From: Bacillota bacterium
GTDB lineage: Bacteria > Bacillota > Clostridia > Christensenellales > Borkfalkiaceae
Length of the DNA: 5,619 bases
NCBI GenBank assembly: GCA_003343805.1
Contig: QAKM01000075.1
Coordinates: forward strand, 1 to 5,619
Direction of reading: 5' to 3'
Shown: positions 1 through 4,339 of the stretch, piece after piece
How positions within the stretch are numbered: the first letter of the stretch is position 1
How the letters are laid out: every line of letters starts with the position of its first letter
The notes under the pieces: model-generated
What the model saw: only the letters and a program-made list of their open reading frames with translations
Told to the model about the DNA's origin: nothing
The model's database searches: none
Made by a program: the position numbers and the translations under genes

Positions 1-264
1 GGTTTTTCGCGGTTCACTTTTTCCATGCAGGCGAGAAAAGCTGTTAAATAATTAATTTAAATCCGCAGTCATAGTCTTAAGGGCTGTGGATTTGTGAATA
101 AGTCCGGAAATCCTGATAAAACAAGGGAAAAGTTTCAGGAACAACTGTGTGAAGAATCGTCTGCAAACGGTTTGATAACAGGGATTTTGTCCACAGAAGC
201 TGAATTTAACCCGGAAATCCGTAAAAAAGAGAAATTTTTTTCCACTTGTATCCACAGATTGTAA

Positions 265-290
265 ACAGGATATTCTTCAACCTATCCTGT
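265..290. repeat. 8-bp inverted repeat overlapping first DnaA box
   Basis: ACAGGATA (265-272) and TATCCTGT (283-290) are perfect complements separated by 10 bases. The right arm runs into the DnaA box at 288-296 and into the left arm of the larger inverted repeat, so the two dyads are mutually exclusive as hairpins. There is no T-run, so it is not a terminator. Its role, if any, is unknown. Confidence 0.5.
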
Positions 291-341
291 GGATAAGTGG
301 ATAACTTTGTGGATAACTTTTCTGTCCACTTATCCACAGGA
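285..341. promoter_or_regulatory. Core DnaA-box cluster with nested repeats
   Basis: Perfect DnaA boxes lie at 288-296 (TGTGGATAA), 308-316 (TGTGGATAA) and 330-338 (TTATCCACA), with a one-mismatch box at 296-304 sharing a base with the first. The outer boxes belong to a perfect 17-bp inverted repeat, 285-301 against 325-341. Between the arms a 12-bp unit, GTGGATAACTTT, is tandemly duplicated at 297-308 and 309-320. Four boxes in about 50 bp is the density expected of the DnaA-oligomer nucleation site. The opposite orientation of the last box suggests head-to-head loading from the two ends. That functional reading is inference; the repeats are read directly. Confidence 0.88.
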
Positions 342-367
342 ATATCTTTTTCAATATTGTGGATATA

Positions 368-389
368 TAACAGCCAAGCTTGTCTGTTA
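368..389. repeat. 22-bp imperfect palindrome after dnaA stop
   Basis: TAACAG (368-373) pairs with CTGTTA (384-389). After one C-T mismatch, the inner CAAGCTTG is itself palindromic, so only one pair of the dyad fails. It sits 9 bp beyond the dnaA stop codon, between it and the degenerate DnaA box at 358-366. On the dnaA strand it is followed by TATATATCC rather than a U-tract. It is therefore a poor intrinsic terminator; it could instead be a protein-binding dyad or a weak 3'-end stabiliser for dnaA mRNA. Confidence 0.5.
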
Positions 390-398
390 CGCTGATTC

Positions 399-1766
399 TC
401 AGGAAGGACTCAGTTTTTTCTTTAAAACTTCGATGGTCTCCCTTACTGTATCTGATTTTTTTATCTCAGAGGCAATTTTTCTGGAACCGTGAAGAACTGT
501 GGAATGATCACGGTTTCCCATCTCAGCGCCGATTCTTTTCAAACCGGCGTCTGTCATATTGCTGCACAGATACATGGCGATCTGTCTGGGATATACGATT
601 TCACTGCTTCTTTTGTTGCTCTTTATATCATCTGCCGTAATATGAAAATGTTCCGCCACTACATCAATGATCAGAGAGGGGGTCAGTTCCTTCTGTTCAT
701 CCGGAGAAACGATATCTTTTAAGGCTTCCTCCGCCAGCTTTACTGTAATCTCGCGGTTTTCGAGATTACTGAGAGCGATCAGCTTATTCAGAGCGCCTTC
801 CAGCTCACGGATGTTGGATTTTATGTTCATGGCGATGTATTCAATGATTTCATTATCAATGTGATACCCGTCATTTTCTTCTTTTTTATGAAGAATGGCC
901 ATTCTGGTCTCAAAATCAGGAGAAGAAATATCGGCAATCAGTCCCCACTCAAACCGGGAACGAAGCCTCGCTTCCAGAGTTTCAATGTCCTTCGGAGGTT
1001 TATCAGAAGATATGATAATCTGCTTTTTGCTTTCGTAAAGGTCATTAAAAGTATGGAAAAATTCCTCCTGGGTAGATTCCTTGCCGATGATGAACTGGAT
1101 ATCGTCAATCAGCAGAACATCCACATTCCTGTATTTTTCCCGGAATTTGGACATAGCTGTATTATTTCCGTTTCGGATGGAGTCAATCAGTTCATTTGTA
1201 AAAGTTTCACTGGTTACATACAGAACTCTTTTTTCCGGATTCTGTTCCAGGACAAAGTGGGCGATGGAATGCATCAGATGGGTTTTCCCAAGTCCTGCTC
1301 CTCCGTGGATAAAAAGAGGATTGTACATTTTTCCAGGAGATTCAGCCACGGCCAGAGCCGCGGCATGAGCGAATTTATTGTTATTTCCAACTACAAAGGT
1401 ATCGAACGTATATTTTGGATTCAGGTTGGCCTTTGCGGCATTGGCGGCGTTCTCGGCATTATGGAAGGAGGAAAACATTTTTTTATTTTCTGTTTTCTTT
1501 GCCTGCTCAGGAAGGATAAATTCGATCTCATATTCTTTTCCTGTAAACTCCGCGATGGCTACCTTAATTGGAAACATATATTTTTTTGTAATATAATCAA
1601 TCCCCATCTGTTCGGAGGGGACTAATATCGTCACTGTGTGGTCTGATACGCTGTGTATTTCCAAAGGCTTCAGCCATGTTTTAAATGAAATATCAGAAAG
1701 CTCATGCTCCACCTTTACGATATACAGTATTTCTTCCCATTTTTCTTTCAGTAGATCCAGATCCAT
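399..1766 (-). CDS. dnaA: Chromosomal replication initiator protein DnaA
   Basis: DnaA is the AAA+ ATPase that binds DnaA boxes, oligomerises on oriC and opens the duplex for helicase loading. The 455-residue product has the normal family length and all four domains. Domain I is at about 1-85 (helicase-loader and DnaA self-contact). A variable linker runs about 86-115 and is Ala/Asn rich near its end. The AAA+ core covers about 116-335, with Walker A GGAGLGKT at 155-162, Walker B LLIDD at 218-222, a sensor-1-region SSDKPPKD at 253-260, the box VII arginine region RLRSRFEWGL at 267-276 and sensor 2 IRELEGAL at 319-326. The C-terminal helix-turn-helix domain carries the signature GNRDHSTVLHGSRK at 417-430, which reads the DnaA box. 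The start is supported by GGAG on the minus strand (1778-1775) eight bases from the ATG. DnaA-box-like sites abut its promoter, which suggests autoregulation. No defect is visible. Confidence 0.98.
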   Translation of the reverse strand: MDLDLLKEKWEEILYIVKVEHELSDISFKTWLKPLEIHSVSDHTVTILVPSEQMGIDYITKKYMFPIKVAIAEFTGKEYEIEFILPEQAKKTENKKMFSSFHNAENAANAAKANLNPKYTFDTFVVGNNNKFAHAAALAVAESPGKMYNPLFIHGGAGLGKTHLMHSIAHFVLEQNPEKRVLYVTSETFTNELIDSIRNGNNTAMSKFREKYRNVDVLLIDDIQFIIGKESTQEEFFHTFNDLYESKKQIIISSDKPPKDIETLEARLRSRFEWGLIADISSPDFETRMAILHKKEENDGYHIDNEIIEYIAMNIKSNIRELEGALNKLIALSNLENREITVKLAEEALKDIVSPDEQKELTPSLIIDVVAEHFHITADDIKSNKRSSEIVYPRQIAMYLCSNMTDAGLKRIGAEMGNRDHSTVLHGSRKIASEIKKSDTVRETIEVLKKKLSPS

Positions 1767-1802
1767 AGTATAATCTCCAAAAAACCATTTTTTCCTATAC
1801 TA

Positions 1803-1831
1803 ATATTAAACCAAAAAAGGGGATTTATCAA
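1803..1831 (-). promoter_or_regulatory. Putative sigma-A promoter of dnaA
   Basis: On the minus strand, TTGATA (1831-1826) and TAATAT (1808-1803) are separated by exactly 17 bases. The -35 has one mismatch to TTGACA and the -10 has two mismatches to TATAAT. The inferred transcription start, near 1796, leaves a leader of about 30 nt containing the dnaA Shine-Dalgarno. Spacing and position fit a vegetative promoter, although the region is AT-rich and chance matches are possible. Confidence 0.68.
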
Positions 1832-1843
1832 TGGAAACTTTTT

Positions 1844-1862
1844 TGTGAATAACTTATCCAAA
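1844..1862. promoter_or_regulatory. Convergent degenerate DnaA boxes upstream of dnaA -35
   Basis: TGTGAATAA (1844-1852) and TTATCCAAA (1854-1862) each differ from the consensus DnaA box at one position, lie in opposite orientation and are one base apart. They begin 13 bp upstream of the putative dnaA -35 hexamer. DnaA repressing its own promoter through such boxes is known in several bacteria; here it is inferred from position alone. Confidence 0.55.
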
Positions 1863-1952
1863 GTTTAAACATTGTAAAATTTGTTGTATTTCAGGGTAAA
1901 ATCCATGTGACACAGAAGTTTTTAAAGGTTATTTACACATAAAAAACAGAGG

Positions 1953-1984
1953 TTATCCACAAGTTATCCACAAATTGTGGATAA
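1953..1984. promoter_or_regulatory. Cluster of three perfect DnaA boxes
   Basis: TTATCCACA occurs at 1953-1961 and again at 1964-1972, and the complement TGTGGATAA at 1976-1984. The second and third boxes form a 21-bp palindrome (1964-1984) with 10-bp perfect arms around a single central base. The first and second are direct repeats separated by two bases. This is the strongest box group on this side of dnaA. It lies about 120 bp upstream of the putative dnaA -35 and 120 bp from the rpmH -35, so it may serve origin function and regulate either promoter. Confidence 0.88.
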
Positions 1985-2103
1985 AGGGAATGGAGGAAAA
2001 TTACAGCCGTTTGGTTGTCAGGACACAACCTGCCTTATCCCTTGGCTGAAGGGTGAACTGTTACTAAAATCAGCATAAATCCGCCATTTTTGAAGAAATT
2101 GTC

Positions 2104-2132
2104 TTGACTTGGAAAGGCAATGCGAATATAAT
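2104..2132 (+). promoter_or_regulatory. Strong sigma-A promoter for rpmH operon
   Basis: TTGACT (2104-2109) and a perfect TATAAT (2127-2132) are separated by 17 bases, giving 11 of 12 consensus positions. Transcription should start near 2139, leaving about an 80-nt leader before rpmH. It is the only clear promoter on the plus strand and probably drives rpmH and, with read-through, the genes to its right. Confidence 0.9.
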
Positions 2133-2202
2133 TGTAATGATGTTTTCACAAAAATATAGCTGACCAGGAGAATAATGCCAATTATTATAAAATTTGGCTT
2201 GA

Positions 2203-2210
2203 AAAGGAGG
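2203..2210 (+). promoter_or_regulatory. Ribosome-binding site of rpmH
   Basis: AAAGGAGG is a near-perfect anti-16S match, nine bases before the ATG at 2220. It fixes the main L34 start even though an in-frame ATG with its own AGGAG exists at 2175. Confidence 0.9.
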
Positions 2211-2219
2211 TGCCACACT

Positions 2220-2354
2220 ATGAAAATGACATTTCAGCCAAAAAAGAGATCAAGAGCTAAAGTTCACGGATTCAGAGCGAGAATGAGCACAGCAGGCGGA
2301 AGAAAAGTCTTAGCTGCAAGAAGAGCAAAAGGAAGAAAAGTATTGTCAGCATAG
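2220..2354 (+). CDS. rpmH: 50S ribosomal protein L34
   Basis: L34 is a small, very basic protein of the large ribosomal subunit that threads along 23S rRNA. The 44-residue product has the standard L34 length and pattern: N-terminal [20 protein letters not shown] followed by [20 protein letters not shown] and a short LSA end. It is dominated by Lys and Arg. The start at 2220 follows a near-perfect Shine-Dalgarno and gives the canonical L34 N-terminus. An in-frame ATG at 2175, itself preceded by AGGAG, would add 15 residues ([15 protein letters not shown]) not typical of the family. It is first in the plus-strand cluster, immediately behind a strong promoter, and its TAG stop codon contributes the first base of a hairpin. 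Confidence 0.97.
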   Translation: MKMTFQPKKRSRAKVHGFRARMSTAGGRKVLAARRAKGRKVLSA

Positions 2355-2376
2355 GCCGCAGCGATGTGGCCTTTTT
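2354..2376 (+). terminator. Hairpin plus T5 at rpmH stop (attenuator-like)
   Basis: GGCCGCA (2354-2360) pairs with TGTGGCC (2365-2371) with one G-U pair and a GCGA loop of the stable GNRA class. Five T residues (2372-2376) follow. The first base is the last base of the rpmH TAG stop. The form fits a weak intrinsic terminator that would let L34 be made in excess of RNase P protein while permitting read-through to rnpA. Confidence 0.65.
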
Positions 2377-2403
2377 GTTACTGTCCGCCCTGCGGACAGT
2401 AGC
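2377..2403 (+). terminator. Second hairpin between rpmH and rnpA
   Basis: A 12-bp stem (2377-2388 with 2392-2403, one G-U pair) closes on a three-base CCT loop, and a T/C-rich stretch TTCTTTTCTTCTG follows. Its core is the perfect ACTGTCCGC/GCGGACAGT. The tail is an imperfect U-tract, so it may be a second partial terminator or an RNA-processing site or block. It lies 30 bases before the rnpA ATG. Confidence 0.6.
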
Positions 2404-2433
2404 TTCTTTTCTTCTGAATGATAAGGAATAAGT

Positions 2434-2769
2434 ATGATATTTTCAGAATCGTTAAAAAAATACGGTGATTTTAAGAGTGTCTATCAGTGTGGAAAATCAT
2501 TTGCTAATAGATATCTGGTCATGTATGTTTTAAAAAGGGACACAGATCAAAACCGTATCGGCATTTCCGTAAGCAAAAAAGTGGGAAATAGTGTAGTCAG
2601 ACACAGGATTACCAGATTGGTTCGTGAAAGTTACAGATTAAATGAAGCCTTATTTGAGAGAGGTCTTGACATCGTAGTCGTAGCAAGACCTGGTGCTAAA
2701 GGAAGAAATTATTTTGAAATTGAAAGCGCATTGCTTCATCTTGGAAGAATCCACAAGATCGTAAAGTAA
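2434..2769 (+). CDS. rnpA: Ribonuclease P protein component
   Basis: RnpA is the protein cofactor of RNase P. With the catalytic RNA it binds the precursor-tRNA 5' leader and helps remove it. The 111-residue basic product matches the family in length and order. The N-terminal region [30 protein letters not shown] supplies the leader-binding sheet, then [15 protein letters not shown], then the arginine-rich helix [13 protein letters not shown] (56-68). In that helix the common RNR triplet reads RHR. The segment [13 protein letters not shown] (77-89) is also typical. AAGGA at 2423-2427, six bases before the ATG, supports the start. It follows rpmH by 79 bases that contain two hairpins, the usual rpmH-rnpA pairing, and is probably co-transcribed. 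Confidence 0.97.
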   Translation: MIFSESLKKYGDFKSVYQCGKSFANRYLVMYVLKRDTDQNRIGISVSKKVGNSVVRHRITRLVRESYRLNEALFERGLDIVVVARPGAKGRNYFEIESALLHLGRIHKIVK

Positions 2770-2783
2770 TGTTCATGTAAGGA

Positions 2784-2804
2784 AGGATGATTTTGAAGCA
2801 TCCT
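2784..2804 (+). promoter_or_regulatory. Small hairpin over the leader-ORF start
   Basis: AGGATG (2784-2789) pairs perfectly with CATCCT (2799-2804) across a 9-base loop. It covers the end of the purine-rich site and the ATG of the small ORF at 2787. There is no T-run, so it is not a terminator. If it forms it would hide that start. Confidence 0.35.
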
Positions 2805-2828
2805 GGCATGAAAGAAGTGGAAAAATGA
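2787..2828 (+). CDS. Possible 13-codon leader ORF coupled to yidD
   Basis: ATG at 2787 opens a 13-codon frame ([13 protein letters not shown]) whose TGA at 2826-2828 overlaps the yidD ATG as ATGA. An AAGGAAGG sequence immediately precedes it, though the spacing to the ATG is short (3 bases from AAGGA). yidD itself lacks a good Shine-Dalgarno, so translation of this small ORF could deliver ribosomes to yidD. The product has no recognisable function. It may be a chance ORF; the coupling idea is inference. Confidence 0.22.
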   Translation: MILKHPGMKEVEK

Positions 2829-3034
2829 AGAGATTGCTCATTTATCTGATCAAAATGTATCAGAAATATCTTTCGCCTATGAAAAGTACGAAATGTCCCT
2901 ATATCCCCACATGTTCTCAGTACGGACTGGAAGCAATACAGAAATATGGGGCTCTAAAGGGTGGTATATTGGCATTTTGGAGAATTTTAAGGTGTAATCC
3001 TTTTTCAAAAGGTGGATACGATCCGGTTCCATGA
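2825..3034 (+). CDS. yidD: Membrane protein insertion efficiency factor YidD
   Basis: YidD is a small membrane-associated protein that helps YidC-dependent insertion of inner-membrane proteins. The 69-residue product begins with an amphipathic/hydrophobic helix ([18 protein letters not shown]). It then carries the family core: [20 protein letters not shown] (23-42), a helix containing LAFWRILRC (49-57) and the terminal [12 protein letters not shown]. The three conserved cysteines are Cys24, Cys30 and Cys57. It ends directly at the DPVP motif, without the charged tail seen in some homologues. The start lacks a strong Shine-Dalgarno (only a purine-rich GAAGTGGAAAA), which may mean coupling to upstream translation. 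It sits between rnpA and yidC, 14 bases from the yidC ATG, as expected. Confidence 0.95.
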   Translation: MKRLLIYLIKMYQKYLSPMKSTKCPYIPTCSQYGLEAIQKYGALKGGILAFWRILRCNPFSKGGYDPVP

Positions 3035-3040
3035 GGAGGA
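3034..3040 (+). promoter_or_regulatory. Ribosome-binding site of yidC
   Basis: AGGAGGA begins on the last base of the yidD stop codon and ends eight bases before the yidC ATG. It is a very strong site and implies high, possibly coupled, translation of the insertase. Confidence 0.85.
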
Positions 3041-3048
3041 ATTAGAGA

Positions 3049-4323
3049 ATGTTATTGACAAAAAGTACGACGTTTATCATTGGTCCTGTTGCCAATATAC
3101 TGGGATATATAATGAACGCCATCTTCTGGCTGCAGTCGCAGATCGGGATTGAGAACATCGGTTTGTGTATCATTCTTTTTACAATCGTTGTTTATCTGCT
3201 CTTAACCCCTCTGACGATTCAGCAGCAGAAGTTCTCCAGATTATCGAACAAAATGAATCCGGAGCTTCAAGAAATTCAGAAAAAATATAAGGGTAAAAAT
3301 CAGGATCAGCAGGCTATGATGGCCATGAATGAAGAGACGAAGGCTGTCTATGCGAAATATGGAGTGCATCCTATGGGAAGCTGCCTGCAGCTTTTAATAC
3401 AGATGCCGATTCTTTTTGCCCTGTACCGTGTAATCTGGAATATACCTGCATACGTTTCAAGTGTAAGAGACGCTTTTATGCCTCTGGCAGAGGCTTTAAT
3501 GGAACAGTCCGGCGCTCAGGCTTTTCTGGAAGAGATGGCTCAGAGTGTGAATGTTACCTTCAATGAGATGACAAATCTTACGATTATAGATGTCCTCTAT
3601 AAATTAAATCCGTCTAACTGGACAGCTCTTGCAGAGAAATTTCCGGATATATCTTCTCTGATTCAGTCTACACAGTCAAAAGTGGATGAGATGAATTATT
3701 TTCTGGGACTAAACATTGCAGACGCGCCTTTTTCTATTATAACGAGTGCCATCTCGTCCGGAGCCATTCTTCTGGCTATAGGAGCGCTGTTGGTTCCGAT
3801 TCTGTCCGCTTTGACTCAGTATCTGAATACAAGGCTGCTGTCTCAGCAGAATACGAATACCTCTGCCTCCAGCAATAGTCAGAACGACACAATGGCAAGC
3901 ACCATGAAAACCATGAATACGGTAATGCCTATCATGTCCGCTGTATTCTGTTTTACGCTTCCTGTAGGTATGGGTATCTACTGGATCGCCGGGGCGGTGG
4001 TAAGATGTGTTCAGCAGATCATTATCAATAAGAGTATTGATAAGATTGATGTAGATGAGATTGTAAAGAAAAATTTGGAAAAAGAAAATAAAAAGAGAGC
4101 AAAACAGGGACTTCCGCCTCAGAAAATATCCAATACCGCAAGAATCAATACAAGAAATATTGAAAGCAAGCAGAGTAAGCCCCAGATTTCTGAGGAAGAG
4201 AAAAAGAAGAGAATTGAAAGCGCTACAGAGTATTATAAAAATACCTCCACAGCAAAGCCGGGAAGCCTTGCTGCAAAAGCGCAGATGGTGAAGCAGTATA
4301 ATGAGAAACATGCGAAGAAGTAA
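3049..4323 (+). CDS. yidC: Membrane protein insertase YidC/Oxa1 family
   Basis: YidC inserts and folds membrane proteins, alone or with Sec. The 424-residue product has hydrophobic segments at about 9-29, 37-57, 112-132, 229-259 and 291-326. There is no signal-peptidase II lipobox, unlike many Gram-positive YidC lipoproteins. The core family features are PLTIQQQKFSRLSNKMNPELQEIQKKYKGK (54-83), the cytoplasmic hairpin up to YGVHPMGSCLQLLIQMPILFALYRVI (104-129) and PVGMGIYWIAGAVVRCVQQIIINK (305-328). The position normally holding the hydrophilic-groove arginine in the first core helix aligns with Tyr49 (TIVVYLLLTPLT). About 90 residues (134-223) separate the second and third core helices, more than in compact Bacillus-type proteins. 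A lysine-rich tail of about 95 residues (328-424) could contact ribosomes. The start follows a strong Shine-Dalgarno. It is followed by jag after 16 bases. Confidence 0.96.
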   Translation: MLLTKSTTFIIGPVANILGYIMNAIFWLQSQIGIENIGLCIILFTIVVYLLLTPLTIQQQKFSRLSNKMNPELQEIQKKYKGKNQDQQAMMAMNEETKAVYAKYGVHPMGSCLQLLIQMPILFALYRVIWNIPAYVSSVRDAFMPLAEALMEQSGAQAFLEEMAQSVNVTFNEMTNLTIIDVLYKLNPSNWTALAEKFPDISSLIQSTQSKVDEMNYFLGLNIADAPFSIITSAISSGAILLAIGALLVPILSALTQYLNTRLLSQQNTNTSASSNSQNDTMASTMKTMNTVMPIMSAVFCFTLPVGMGIYWIAGAVVRCVQQIIINKSIDKIDVDEIVKKNLEKENKKRAKQGLPPQKISNTARINTRNIESKQSKPQISEEEKKKRIESATEYYKNTSTAKPGSLAAKAQMVKQYNEKHAKK

Positions 4324-4324
4324 C

Positions 4325-4331
4325 AAGGGGG
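4325..4331 (+). promoter_or_regulatory. Ribosome-binding site of jag
   Basis: AAGGGGG lies two bases after the yidC stop codon and eight bases before the jag ATG, which fixes the start at 4340 and indicates continuous operon translation. Confidence 0.75.
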
Positions 4332-4339
4332 TTTAGAGT

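Larger units (their letters stand above)
1..398. other. oriC: oriC, dnaA-dnaN side: non-coding origin region
   Basis: This stretch lies directly downstream of dnaA and carries no credible gene. Short ORFs here lack ribosome-binding sites and recognisable protein content. It holds three perfect 9-mer DnaA boxes (TTATCCACA or its complement) at 288-296, 308-316 and 330-338. One-mismatch boxes lie at 93-101, 187-195, 248-256, 296-304 and 358-366, and a two-mismatch box at 85-93. A tract made almost only of A and T (44-62) and an A/T-rich run near 231-242 are candidates for the unwinding element. In Firmicutes the dnaA-dnaN intergenic region is the usual site of DNA unwinding. dnaN should begin just left of position 1: a minus-strand ATG at 26-24 has no Shine-Dalgarno and does not look like DnaN. 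The origin assignment is strong; the exact unwinding site is not resolved. Confidence 0.88.
1767..2219. other. oriC, dnaA-rpmH side: divergent promoter region
   Basis: This is the non-coding stretch between the divergent dnaA and rpmH genes. It contains the dnaA promoter and leader, two one-mismatch DnaA boxes (1844-1852, 1854-1862), three perfect boxes (1953-1984) and the rpmH promoter and leader. The part from 1985 to 2100 shows only a small 6-bp inverted repeat (GGTTGT 2013-2018 with ACAACC 2025-2030) and nothing else I can name. By analogy with Bacillus subtilis it is the upstream half of a bipartite origin, able to interact with the boxes on the far side of dnaA. Confidence 0.8.

Noticed and set aside
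1..26. Minus-strand ATG at 26-24 as the dnaN start
   Set aside because: The frame reads MEKVNREK, unlike DnaN N-termini, and no Shine-Dalgarno precedes it; the true dnaN start is probably beyond the window.
52..255. 67-codon minus-strand ORF in the dnaA-dnaN gap
   Set aside because: It has a degenerate amino-acid pattern and covers DnaA boxes; not dnaN and with no family resemblance.
285..341. Repeat cluster as a CRISPR array or iteron plasmid origin
   Set aside because: The repeats are DnaA boxes beside dnaA in a conserved chromosomal gene order; there are no spacers, cas genes or Rep protein.
861..1625. 254-codon plus-strand ORF opposite dnaA
   Set aside because: It is antisense to the conserved DnaA AAA+ core, has no recognisable family features and no ribosome-binding context. 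The minus-strand reading shows intact DnaA motifs.
2013..2030. Small inverted repeat GGTTGT/ACAACC upstream of rpmH
   Set aside because: Only 6-bp arms and no T-run; too weak to call a terminator or operator.
2018..2218. 66-codon minus-strand hydrophobic ORF across the rpmH promoter
   Set aside because: It overlaps a near-consensus promoter and leader, begins inside the complement of the rpmH Shine-Dalgarno, and has no recognisable product.
3709..4326. 205-codon minus-strand ORF opposite the end of yidC
   Set aside because: It mirrors the lysine-rich YidC tail, which gives a Leu/Phe-rich antisense frame by composition; yidC is clearly the real gene.
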